From: Furcasterigmium furcatum
Taxonomy: Eukaryota > Ascomycota > Sordariomycetes > Glomerellales > Plectosphaerellaceae
Direction: 5' to 3'
DNA length: 64,000 nt
Assembly (NCBI GenBank): GCA_001599815.1
Contig: BCIA01000001.1
Coordinates: 4,654,934-4,718,933 of the forward strand
Below, in pieces: positions 33,201 through 42,807 of this stretch. The number at the start of each line of letters is the position of its first letter. Within the stretch, counting starts at the first letter, position 1. The notes beneath the pieces are model-generated. The model did no database searches, was not told the DNA's origin, and saw only the letters and a program-made list of their open reading frames with translations. The position numbers were made by a program, and so were the translations under genes.

Positions 33201-33725
33201 GCTCCTGACCTCCAGTTCCCTCTCCAAGGCGGCATCGATGTGGGCGAGGGCGGCCTCGGCCTCGGACGGAAGCGAAGACGTCTCGACATCATCCGCGCTC
33301 AGCTGCTCGGCAGTCTCGACAGGCTTCGGCTCTGTGAGAATGGAAGCCGGCGAAGGCTTCCACTCGAGCTGCCTCTGGAACTCAAACTGCTGCCATTCTT
33401 CAGCGACATCCTCGCCAGCATCCTGCTTCGTCTGCAGGTGCTCAAAGTATGCGTCTAAGCCTCCATTGCGTCCAAGCTTCTCGTGGCGGTGGTCTAGCGA
33501 AAGACCCGCCGCTGTCCTCTCAGCGTGGAAGGCAGAATGGAGCTGGAGCGACTGAAGGCGTCCGAAGCGGGTGCTGTGCCTCCTGGCGAAGGAGGGACGG
33601 TTCTGGGCGTTGAGGGTATGCGGATGAGTGACGGCTACGAGGGACTGGGCGTAACCGTGGCCAAGAGACTTCGCGATTCCTTGACGGAATATTGTCTGGT
33701 GGAGGTTCGAGAAGATGGTGGGCAT
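30207..33725 (-). CDS. Large mitochondrial pentatricopeptide repeat protein
   Basis: A 1172-residue intronless protein. The N-terminus (MPTIFSNLHQTIFRQGIAKSLGHGY...RPSFARRHSTRFGRLQ) is basic and Ser-rich, like a mitochondrial presequence. Pentatricopeptide-like helical pairs recur throughout, for example TYNILVGFLASRSL, AYQHLVTACAHAGRPSDMLRLYEHM, VYASVIGGYVICGKVEGAMKFYEKI, TYAKLISAAARDGKMDLCHDIL, LYNALIGKLGKARRIDDCLFYFAEM, TYGTIVNALCRVSDEKFAEQLFDEM and HFASLIHARGCVLHDMEGARKVF. Such proteins bind organelle RNA. Candidates include Pet309/cya-5-like COX1 translation activators and Cia84-like complex I assembly factors, but I cannot choose between them. A long stop-free frame on the opposite strand is a by-product of GC-rich codon use. 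Confidence 0.9.
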   Translation of the reverse strand: MPTIFSNLHQTIFRQGIAKSLGHGYAQSLVAVTHPHTLNAQNRPSFARRHSTRFGRLQSLQLHSAFHAERTAAGLSLDHRHEKLGRNGGLDAYFEHLQTKQDAGEDVAEEWQQFEFQRQLEWKPSPASILTEPKPVETAEQLSADDVETSSLPSEAEAALAHIDAALERELEVRSRQEALEEAIERSVKSGTPIDPELLSRALTPQIERSATPASIARSATPPIHPQSQTYADHLLKLSEDGRWAEIPAVFEAMLVAGVTPIAGAYNALLVSRIRLTAEKNEIVSKVRDVYAHMLRQKVVPDTDTYNILVGFLASRSLEVAALKKELEDKRVRFGGMEEPGKFMLDSNEFDYAILSEDDPLDWAMSLFETSVTTFRAAYSPEAYQHLVTACAHAGRPSDMLRLYEHMELNRVTPYAAMFPAMITCFAASGDLISAVECYEEYRSLAISNDNGDASLLDRMDSEVYASVIGGYVICGKVEGAMKFYEKIIKEYDANAAAIKDSLINSGFVKAFVDRGIFQDALQWAQIIEGESPARFAAMSNVATRAADKGDKFTAIAAFANLPFNYEQTATSAMSLMAMSVREGDVAGAARFWHILSSPETEITAAFIEPTAMFAVAMIGSGQVAEGLAQSEAMFQRIRAANPESADWIDEGVEFINRYMSARNITDPREMASQVSSVPPQTFASSPYASSATASSFEDTFDPYAHNTDFKGSSLISDELEGSHGRKGPRVSEALTRFRNMRRAGRHPRYITYAKLISAAARDGKMDLCHDILGMARTDVPLLPQYSVVRYGWSSILDAMVGACLTLGNRQLAEQYHQELLQMGATPSANTFGLYITTLKESTKTFDEASEAVKIFHRAKAEGVEPSSFLYNALIGKLGKARRIDDCLFYFAEMRALDIKPTSVTYGTIVNALCRVSDEKFAEQLFDEMEAMPNYKARPAPYNSMMQFFLTTKRDKTKVLAYYQRMLAKGITPTAHTHKLLVDTHATLEPVDMAAAESVLDEIRASGKRPEAIHFASLIHARGCVLHDMEGARKVFDSVVKDHSMPVNASLFQSLFESMVANHVVADTEPILGLMRRRGVELTPYIANTLIHGWAAEKNIDRAFAIYDALGYTKREPSTYEAMTRAFLATEARERAKGVVSEMLSRGYPSAVVNKVLELLGGGGGEEAVIAA

Positions 33726-36300
33726 TTAGACGATCGGAAGGGGAGGGGGCTGTAGAGTGTCAGTCTGCGGAACATGGCGATGCTTGCTGCCTGCCTGCCT
33801 GAGGATGGGATTCAGGAGTCGGTCGTTGCCCGTTATTGCCACCATCCCCGGACGAGCCGGAGACACATGGCTACGTGACACATCCGGCTGACCCCTATGA
33901 CTCCCATCGCGAAGGAGGCCTGGATGCAGAGGCATACTTACATTAGAAGGAGGGTATGATCGATTGCAGGTTCATTTGACAGCCACTAGCCGTCAAAGGA
34001 ACGCGCAGACCTGAAGTAGGGGTACAATGATGGGCGGTTGAAACGGCAAAGGGACAAGAGAAGGCGTATCAGTGATGAAGTGTCGTGTGAGGCGGGAAAG
34101 AATGTGCGGAGGATGCGCTGTAGAAGAAGGGGGAAATTTTAGTGTTGGTGTCAGATTGCGACTCGGACACAGGGAGATCGCAGCGATGAGTCGGACACCC
34201 GAAAAGCTCGGCGAGGCATGGATGGCCACTAGGCAATGGGGCGCGACGGGAGTGACGGATGCCCTGCTACTGGGGTGTGGAGGTTGCATCCGGGTTCTTC
34301 ATTGGCTCCTCGCGTGGATTCGGGACGGAAGGAGGTCTTCTAACGCATTAACGGGGCGGCCAAGTGGGGTCGGGAATAACATGGATGGATCAGACGCGCA
34401 GCAGGGCGGACGGAGTTTTGGGAGGGAAGGCAGTATGGAGGATGACTCGTCTTTTCTTTTGGCAGGGTCGGAATGTCCTTGGGGGAAGGTGGGATGGATG
34501 GAAGGTGCAATGGGCGCTGTAGGTCTCGTAAATTCTGAACAGGAGGGGTCTATTCTCGCAGGCTTTTTGCTTCTTGGTGTCCTCACGTATTCCATTCCAG
34601 AGTCACCACCAGCCAAGCCGCCCCCATCGCTTCTCGTCACAGCACCGGCTTTTTTCAGGGACTGAAACCACAGCTGAAATTGCTCGCCCACTGAAAAAAT
34701 AAGGGTTCTCGATGCTATGGCCCAAAATTGGCCCGCAACCAGCACTCGTGTTCAACCATCAAACTCCGCTATCTCCAGCTGGCCAGCCGCGTCCATGGGA
34801 TTGCAATCCCCGTGCGTGATTATGCGTGGCGGCCAGGTGGGCGTGTCGTGGAGCTCACTCTCCCTCCCCTGAACTTCAGCTCAGCAACGAACGCGCCGGC
34901 GATCTCAGCGAAGATCGCTGGAAGTAGCTCGAACCTATCCGCCGGAGGAGCTCGGGTGCTGGCCATGCACAATGACACCCTCAATCAAGGCATATCTCAG
35001 GCTCCAAGGCTGCCACGAAACGTCCCCTCCAGCCTGCCGGCGCCCTTGGTCTGCATGTCAGATCCCGGATGACGACGTTGACTGTCGCCTGGGGATCCCA
35101 CGCGCTGGGACAGCGGGCGGGAGCGCGGAGACCGCGCCCCTCCCACCCCTCCCTGGAAGGTTCAGGCCTCCGAATTCCACCCCTTCTGAGTGGCCCCGAA
35201 CCAAACCCCCTGGATCCCCGGCGAGAACAACTCGGCACCTTGCCCACGGTGCGTGGACGTCCATGGAAGAAGCCGGAAGCTGTGGGCCTCGTGCCCCCTG
35301 CACTGCCCTGTCGGGAGCGTCCCAGATCTCCGGTGTCTTGGGACGATGACCCACGATGCCCTCAGCACGAGTTTATGCGTCTAGCGGTGCCTTGTGTGTG
35401 AGCTCGAGCAAGATTGATTATTATCAAAGCTCCATGCTCCAGCTTTGGGAAGAGATGGGCACCGCAGCGACATCTGAACTGTCGCCAACGAGAGCATCAC
35501 GCAGACTGGTATCTTGACCATGCTCTGGCAACAAATCCAACACCACCCGCGATGCGAGGAGGCTTCCTTCACGGCCAAACGTCCAAGAAGATCCCCCAGT
35601 GTTGGCTCCCTCCAACACAGATTCCCACTCTTAAACGAGCCCCCAAGGCCCCGTACCTCCTTGAGCAGGAAATTCTCCCCACGCGACAGCTTCACCCAGA
35701 TTAGGGCCGCTACTCCACCTGTCACATGCCCCAATCCGACGAAAACAAACCGCTAACGTCCACCCCGTTCGCTAAAGTCTCCGACCGACCGTCGGGGCTC
35801 GGTGAATTCAGCCCCAAGACCCAGGACCGACTCCGTGACGGCGACCTCACACCCACGGCCTTTACATCCTCCCGATGCCGAAGTACGAAGAATACGGAGA
35901 CACGCCCTCCGCCCGCAGCTCCAAATCTGGCTCCCTGCCTGGATGCCGGCTTGAAGGTCGGTCCTGAGCAGCTCTGGGATTGCAGTGTTTCATGACCATC
36001 ACTCGAGCACAAGGATTCGGCTTTCGCAGAAATGCTTCCAAAAGCAATGGCATTCGGCTTGCGCACTGGCCTTCACGAGGCCGCCCTGTGTCTAATGATA
36101 CAATAGTCCTGTTCTCCCGACTTAGGCCCCTTCGCCGTGTTCGGGTGGCATCTTCCTATCGACGCCTCTTTAAATCCTTCAACGCCATGCTATCCGCCAA
36201 AACAATCTTAACCTAGTCGTCCATCTCGTAATTTACAATGATCGATATTGTGTTCGATCTCCGTCTTGTCGAATGGCAAATTGTTGCCTCGGGTGTTGGT
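33726..36300. other. 2.6-kb gene-poor region
   Basis: The PPR gene promoter plus sequence downstream of the small three-exon gene. Frames of up to about 200 codons occur on both strands (for example 34072-34665) but overlap each other and show no domain or splice pattern. I see no gene. Confidence 0.45.
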
Positions 36301-36777
36301 TCAGAGCGTCTGTCTCGCCACGGGAGACTCCGTCATGTAAGGAGCAACTGGGACGATGCTGACGATGGGCCCGGAAGCGGACTTCAACAGGCTGGGCCGT
36401 CCAAGGGTACCGTCGTCTTCGGGGTCTGCGATACCGATGCGGCTGGCAACAGCTTGCTCCTTGAGCAGCGAGAGCCTACAGAGGGGGCCTCGGTCAGAGT
36501 TCGCCTATCAGCTTGCTGGGGTATCGGTACTTACTCATCGGCGCTGATGCCAGCAAGGTCCATGCTGACCTTTTGGAAGTTGAAGGGTGCCGACTATGAC
36601 TGGTCAGCGACGTTCAGGGACCTGCAACGGGAGTCTGTTGTTGGAACTCACAATCTCCAGGCGCCTCTTCTCCTGCTTCCGCCGTCTCAGCCCGATGATC
36701 TTGTGCACCCTGGTGTAAAACCCTCGGATGCCGTCGTGGAACTGCATCCTGCTCATGGTGCTCTCAGAGTCGGACAT
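36301..36777 (-). CDS. Small three-exon protein with a CRIB-like ISAPFNFQKVS motif
   Basis: A 119-residue protein built from exons too short to stand out singly: 36652-36777, 36535-36593 and 36301-36475. The introns are 58 and 59 nt (GTGAGT...CATAG and GTAAGT...TGTAG), with all phases consistent. It starts MSDSESTMSRMQFHDGIRGFYTRV, has a basic segment (HKIIGLRRRKQEKRRLE), then ISAPFNFQKVSMDLAGISADELSLLKEQAVASRIGI, and ends PVARQTL. The IS-P-F-F spacing recalls the CRIB motif that binds Cdc42/Rac, but the following His residues are missing, so this is a loose likeness. It is probably a conserved small regulatory protein. Splice sites of this quality in sequence of low coding density make a real gene likely; its function is unknown. 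Confidence 0.75.
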
Positions 36778-39647
36778 GGGTGGTCCTTGTGTACCGAGAA
36801 CACTTGATGTAGTGTCTGAGACGTTCGATCAGGCCGTCGATCCGGTGCCTCTGGTCCCGAAGCTGCGGGTCGTGGATGGGAGACGGTGAGCCGATGGCGT
36901 TCCGCGTCTTCCCAGGTTGGCGGTTCGTGGCGCGGGGGGCGAGCGGTGCTGATATAGCCCGCTTCACTCGCAAAGGAAATGGATAGCGGCCGGTGTGTCT
37001 TGACGCAGGTGTAACCTCCCGGGTTCCCTTGCACTGACGTTGTCGAAGAGCAGCTGGCGAGACAAAGCGATGGCCGGCCTGTCTTTGCCTCCCGGTGTTT
37101 TGGCGAGCTGTCTTGGCCTGGTGATAACAAAGAGATGCCAGATACCAAGTGTCTCTGCGTCTCGATGACGGAGAGTCTAGGTGACGTGTTGAAAGAGAAT
37201 GTATCGGTGAGAGAGGGGCTGCAAAGAAAGACCGTCGTCTGCTGCCAAGCTGTGGCTGGATGGAGATGCAGTTGCTGGAACCGAAACCTCGACAGGACGA
37301 CGAATGGCCGACGCAAGAGATGTCGTCGACTTAAATGAAGCAGGATGGAATGCCGCTTGAATGAATGTGCCGGCCCCCAGCGAAGGAAAAGGGCTGCAAG
37401 CAAAAGTTCGACGGCCACGATGGGGGTTGAGGAGGAGATATAACGCCCGGCGCCGTTAGCTTCGCTTCCGCAAGCGTTGGTGGCTTCCGAAAGGCGGCGG
37501 TCCAACGGCAGAGGATAATCCAAGACACGATGCGTTCCTCGAGGCTCTGGATGGCACACCAAGAAATTCTGTTGGCAGTCAAGTCGTCCCGCGTTCCAGC
37601 TCTGCTATGAGGAGGGGTGAAGAGGCACTATTGAAACCAGCACGACTAGAAGGTAGAGCTGGGCTGCCGGGGTCCAGATAAGGTGGTTGAGAACGAGCGG
37701 AAGTGGACGAGAGGGAGCGAGCGAAACGACCGGCCGAGCGTTCAGACGCCTGAGGAATTCGATGCAATCAACGAGCCGTGTTCACACATCCGCCACCCAT
37801 CCGGTCGCAGAGACATCAGCCCGTCCCTTTTAAGACTCAGCGGCAGTTGGGAGGAATGCGGACTGCTTCAGGGTTGGCCCCTCTGGGACGGCGATGACGG
37901 CGATCAGGTACTGCTGTCTGTCTGTCCAGGCCTCGGGGACGGTTCATCATGCAACACGGCCAATCTCATCTCATCTCATCAATACGACACCCATCTCGCA
38001 GCCTGAAACCTCATGGCATGGAATGTTTCGCCGCCAGGCCGCGGACTGGGCCCAGCAGGACGCTACAGCGGCCACACACGCGGGAGATGGGCATCGTCAG
38101 CAAAGGCGGACTGGCGCAGATAGACAGACCGCAGGGAGACCTGAATCGTGAGCGGCGATGCTTGTTCTGGAAAGCAGAGCCACGATACATACAGCAGTCA
38201 CCTCGCAGCATGCGAGCTGGGGGCGCTCATTGGCCGTCCGTGTACACGTCCGTGTTTCAAGAAGCGTCCCTTTTCGTCCAAGATGGCCGTTGCCCCTTTT
38301 CCCCTTTCGACAGCGTAGCATTCCAGCGAAATGGGCCTCACCAACCTCCACCAGGCGCGTGCAATGAATGGATCCGACCGTCTCGACCCTGAGCATCGAC
38401 CTTCATGCGTATACATGCGAATGTCCATCTGCCCCCAGGACCCTGCAAATCCCCCTCCCCCTTTCCCTTGTTCATTCCAGCCGGGGGCCTGGCTTTCCTG
38501 GCCCGGGAGACACCTTGCTTTGCTTCTTCCGGGGTGCCTTGCAGCAGCAGCAATCATCGCGTCTCTCCCTCATGAGCGCCGACAACAGGACGCACACGTG
38601 TACCGTGCATCGGGTCCTCCGCTCGGCCGGCTGCGGCGACATTGGCGAGCTGTGAGTTGACGCCTTGCGAAGCTCTACGCCTGGCCAGACCGTGACCACG
38701 GCTCAGGTACGGGAGTCCCGGCGCGGCGGGAGACTAGTCGCAATAAGACATGCCGCCACGATCACGATCGCCTTCCTTCGTTCGCCCTTTTACAGCATCT
38801 CAGCCCGTCGGGACCGACCCCTGCCTTGCCCGTGTCGTACAGCAGCCAGTTCCCAGGGACGATCCTTTTCCCTGCTGCCATATTTGGCACCTCTAGTCGG
38901 TAATCGAAATGAGGTTTTTATGGGCTGGGCCTGGCTCTCTCGACAGACCGAGACGACGGCCACGACGCGTTCTCCCTCCAGTTCCTCCACCGTGGCTGCG
39001 AGCTGAAATCAACCCGCGACGCCGGCCAGGGTGCGAGGCGTGGCCGTCACCTCGCATTAGCGGGTGCAGCTTAGCCACCAGCAGCCAGCATTGCCTAAAG
39101 TGAAGAGCCGCGCGAGATATCATGCCATCATTTTCTTCTGCTGCTGATTGTCACGCTGAGCCTCGCATGCAGGTGACCGGAGATGGGCGTGCGCGTGTGC
39201 TCCATGTTCGTCGCATCTCCCGAGACCCAGGGGTGGCCCTGGTGGGCGATCGCGGTCTGACGAGATTGATTTCTGACGAGATTGTCCCAAACATAACATC
39301 AAAGCGCCTCCCACACGGTCACTCATTGTTTTGCTCGCAGGTGTTCAGACGCAGGCATCTCCCCGGATGGCGGATCTCGTGTCACGCGACATCGGTTCCA
39401 CGGCTAAAGAGAGGAAGTTTCACACACATACAGCCTGGGGGGGTTTGTGCTGTATCAGACGGGTCTCTGAGTCGAGTCAACCGAGGACGAGACAGAAGAT
39501 CTCAGCGTGTTTTCTTGGTTGCGCTGATGATTCGACACTATGTATGATGCAGAGCCACTCGCTCGCCTCCCGCGCATCCGAACCTGAGACATGTCAGGAT
39601 GACTTCATCTTGTAGCGGGGCTGGATAGACATGTCGGTCGGAGCACT
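36778..39647. other. 2.9-kb region upstream of the small three-exon gene
   Basis: No gene could be supported. A minus-strand open frame (36753-37562, 269 codons) overlaps the start of the small gene in another frame but lacks coding character. Short repeats such as CATCT units near 37963-37983 occur. It may be an extended promoter or 5' leader, which is inference. Confidence 0.4.
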
Positions 39648-41191
39648 TTATTTCGGATAATCCTTCAGGTGGTAGCTCTTGAGCTTGACGAAGGCCTCGA
39701 AGCCGAACTTGCTCAGCGTCACGCCCTTGCCGGAATTCTTCCAGCCGGTCCAGGCGAGGTCCTGAAGTCTGTGTCAGCACGGTTGCTTGCTTCAACCTTG
39801 AGATGGGAGTTGCGGAACGACATACCGGGCTTGGGTAGTCGGCCCTGTTGACGAAGACAGTGCCGGCCTCGACATCCTCGGCGAGCTCGTAGCCCCTGTC
39901 CGTGTCCTTGGTCCAGATGCTGGCAGTGAGGCCGAACTCGCTGTCGTTCATGAGCCCGATGGCCTCGGCATCGCTCTTGACCTTCTGGACCGGGATGACA
40001 GGACCAAAGGTCTCCTCCGTCATGACTGTCATGCTATGGTCGACGCCTGTCAACAGAGTAGGCTTGACAAAGTTGCCCTTCGGCGGGGGGTTGCTGAACG
40101 ACTCGTTTTCGGGCGTGGCATCCTTGGCCCCCTTGTCGAGGGCGTCCTTGATGTGAGCCTCGATCGTCTCCTTGGACCTTTTCGAGACGACAGGCCCAAC
40201 GTTTGTCTCCTTGTCAAAGGGGTCGCCGAGCTTGTACCCGCTCAGCTCCTTCTGGGCAGCCTCGACGAAGGCATCGTAGATGCTCTCGTGCACATACACG
40301 CGCTCAAGGGCACAGCAGCTCTGACCCGAGTTGAATACGGCACCGTCAACAATCTCACCCGCTGCCCAGGCAACGTCGACATCCTCCCTGACGTACGCAG
40401 GGTCCTTGCCTCCGAGCTCCAAGCCGACGTGGACAATACGGTCCGAGGCCGCCTTCTGGATCGCCAGGCCACCGGCGACAGACCCTGTGAAAGCCACGAG
40501 CTTGATGGCGGGGTTTCTGACGATGGTCTCAATCTGCGTTGGGGAACCGGAATGGAAGAACTGGAGCACGCCGTTGGGGAGGCCGGCTTCGGCAAACGTC
40601 TTGGTCACCTGCTCAACGATCGTGGGGGTCTGGGGAGACGGCTTCAGGATGACGGTGTTTCCTGCCAGGAGCGCTGGAATGAGCGAGTTGACGAGAATGA
40701 GGTAGGGGTACTATGTCGGAGGTTAGCCGCAAGCGTTACCAAGGATGGCACCGTTTCACCGCTCTGCCCGGGGCTGGATCACGTACATTCCAGGCGAATA
40801 TGACCAGGATGGGCCCGACGGGATCCTTCCGGATGAAGCGCTTGAATCCCTTCTCCGCCTCGCCTTCGGTGTCCTTGAGGACCTCGTCGCTGACTTTCAG
40901 GAGATACTCGGCACGCTTGATGGCGGTGGTGACCTCGACGCCGGTGAAGCGGAGGGGCCGGCCCATCTGCACTGTGATCTCCTCCGCGAGCTCATCCTTC
41001 TTGTCACCGAGGAGCTTGAGGAACTTCTTGACGATAGCCTGGCGGTCTGCAAGGGGGGTCTTCCGCCAAGACTGGAAGGCCTCCGTGGCAACCTTGGGGA
41101 GCTCGTCTAAGTCGGCCTGCGAGGCGCCGTTCCGGGTGAGGATGGGCTCGTTGGTGGTGGGGGAGATGGTGGTCAAGACCTCGAGTGACAT
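39648..41191 (-). CDS. Aldehyde dehydrogenase
   Basis: A 467-residue NAD(P)-dependent aldehyde dehydrogenase from three exons (40787-41191, 39826-40710 and 39648-39761). The catalytic Glu lies in LELGGKDP (about residue 230) and the nucleophilic Cys in NSGQSCCALERVYVH (about 265). The cofactor loop FTGSVAGGLAIQ, the EETFGPVIPV motif and the C-terminal WTGWKNSGKGVTLSKFGFEAF are in place. The start MSLEVLTTISPTTNEPI was chosen because the in-frame extension upstream looks like leader. No targeting signal is visible. The substrate is unknown; similar enzymes act on succinate semialdehyde or aromatic and aliphatic aldehydes. It shares a 346-bp divergent promoter with ESF2. Confidence 0.93.
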
Positions 41192-41537
41192 CTTGAGAGA
41201 GTTTCTATATGATATGGTGAGACGGATGTGCTCTTGTAAGAGGGGGTCAGAATCCTGAGAGATGAAGAAGTGATAGTTGGTGTCCAAACCCGACTTCTTG
41301 ATGTCGATGCTCGTGAGATCATTGAGGGGCAAAAGTGCCCCGCCACTGGCATCCACGATAAGATAAGCAGTCACGATAAGAGATTTGGAGGTGGTCGGTC
41401 CACTAAAAAATTGTCAACGCCAAAGGATTGATTTGGCGACGGACTCGACAGCCACCACGTATCTGACGCCTACCAGATTTCAATTGACGTCTTTGATCTG
41501 TGCGAGACAGGAGATACCGTGCGTCTCAAGTCTCAAT
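41192..41537. promoter_or_regulatory. Divergent promoter of the aldehyde dehydrogenase and ESF2
   Basis: A 346-bp spacer between two divergent start codons; it must hold both promoters. No specific element was recognised. Confidence 0.5.
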
Positions 41538-42539
41538 ATGGCTCCCGAAAAGAAGAACGACTTTCTCGACGCCGGCGACAGCGAGGACGACCAGAGCAAT
41601 GGCTACGACTCGGAAGCCGACGAGCTGCAGAAGGGCGGACGCAGCGCAAAGCGGAGAAGAGTAGACGAGGACGAGGACGCAGAAGACTTCAGTGACGACC
41701 AGCAGGACGGTGCCTCCGACGACGACGGCGAAGAAGACGCGGCAGAAGGCGACGGCGCCGTCGAAACCGCACCACCCGCGAAACCAGCCTCGTCCACACC
41801 TCAAGCCCAGCCCAAGTCCAAAGCAGCAGAAGCCGACCTCCCCGACGTCTCCAAGCCGCTCACCAAGAAGAACCTCATCGCCTCCGAATCCGCCATCCGC
41901 CGCTCCGGCGTCGTCTACCTCTCCCGCATCCCGCCCTACATGAAGCCGCACAAGCTGCGGTCCCTCCTCACCCCCCACGGCACCATCAACCGCATCTTCC
42001 TCGCCCCCGAGGACCCCGTCGCGCACACCCGCCGCGTCAAGGCCGGCGGAAACAAGAAGCGCCTCTACACAGAGGGCTGGGTCGAGTTCACGTCGAAGAA
42101 GGACGCCCGGCGCGCCTGCGAGATGCTCAACGCGCGCACCATCGGCGGCAAGAAGGGGTCCTACTACCGCGACGACATCTGGAACCTGCTGTACCTCAAG
42201 GGGTTCAAGTGGAACAATCTCACGGAGCAGATCGCCTCGGAGAACGCGGAGAGGACGAGCAGGATGCGGGCGGAGATCAGCAAGACGACGAAGGAGAACA
42301 AGGAGTTCGTCAGGAACGTGGAGAGGGCCAAGGTGATGGAGGGCATCAAGGCTACCAAGGAGAAGAAGAGGAAGAGGACGGACGGAGACGGTGCAGGGGA
42401 TGTCGGCGTCGCGACAGAGGAGGCTGGGCCGTCTGGGAAGGGCAAGATGACGTTCAAGCAGGTGCAGCTGGCGAGAAAGGGTGCTGGCAAGGAAGAGCAG
42501 CCCGAGCATGTCACGAGGGTGCTGAGCAAGATCTTCTGA
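41538..42539 (+). CDS. ESF2: Pre-rRNA processing protein Esf2/ABT1
   Basis: A 333-residue intronless nucleolar protein of the small-subunit processome that stimulates the helicase Dbp8. The first 110 residues are acidic and low-complexity (SEDDQSNGYDSEADELQ, KRRRVDEDED). An RRM follows at about residues 122-210 (GVVYLSRIPPYMKPHKLRSLLTPHGTINRIFLAPED, WVEFTSKKDARRACEMLNARTIGG). Next are the family-specific YYRDDIWNLLYLKGFKWNNLTEQIA and a Lys-rich coiled tail. The ATG at 41538 gives the expected MAPEKKNDFLDAG start; the frame extends upstream with weaker candidates. Confidence 0.94.
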   Translation: MAPEKKNDFLDAGDSEDDQSNGYDSEADELQKGGRSAKRRRVDEDEDAEDFSDDQQDGASDDDGEEDAAEGDGAVETAPPAKPASSTPQAQPKSKAAEADLPDVSKPLTKKNLIASESAIRRSGVVYLSRIPPYMKPHKLRSLLTPHGTINRIFLAPEDPVAHTRRVKAGGNKKRLYTEGWVEFTSKKDARRACEMLNARTIGGKKGSYYRDDIWNLLYLKGFKWNNLTEQIASENAERTSRMRAEISKTTKENKEFVRNVERAKVMEGIKATKEKKRKRTDGDGAGDVGVATEEAGPSGKGKMTFKQVQLARKGAGKEEQPEHVTRVLSKIF

Positions 42540-42807
42540 GAGACCGGGGGGGGATGGATCTTGTGGCATTTAGCGTCGGCGTTCATTGACTATTAATTCT
42601 CTCTTAAACACATGGACATCGAACAGTGGGCGTCCAGAGCCTTCAAGATCAGATCGGAGGGTCAGATCGGAGGCAGGGTTTTTCGAATCATAGTCCACAG
42701 CCAGTCAAGGCTGGCGTGGATCGCCATGCATTCATGCTACTGTCATAAACTTTTTGTGAGCGCCAAAGTGAACCCAATCGAGGCAACAAGAATTCTTGAT
42801 CCAGCCC

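Noticed and set aside
34072..34665. 197-codon plus-strand open frame in the gene-poor region
   Set aside because: No domain, no splice partners, and overlapping open frames on the opposite strand; composition does not look coding.
36238..36807. 189-codon plus-strand open frame
   Set aside because: It covers the minus-strand three-exon gene, whose splice sites and phases are consistent; the plus frame has no coding features.
41526..42569. 347-codon minus-strand open frame
   Set aside because: Antisense to ESF2, which has an RRM and the family signature.
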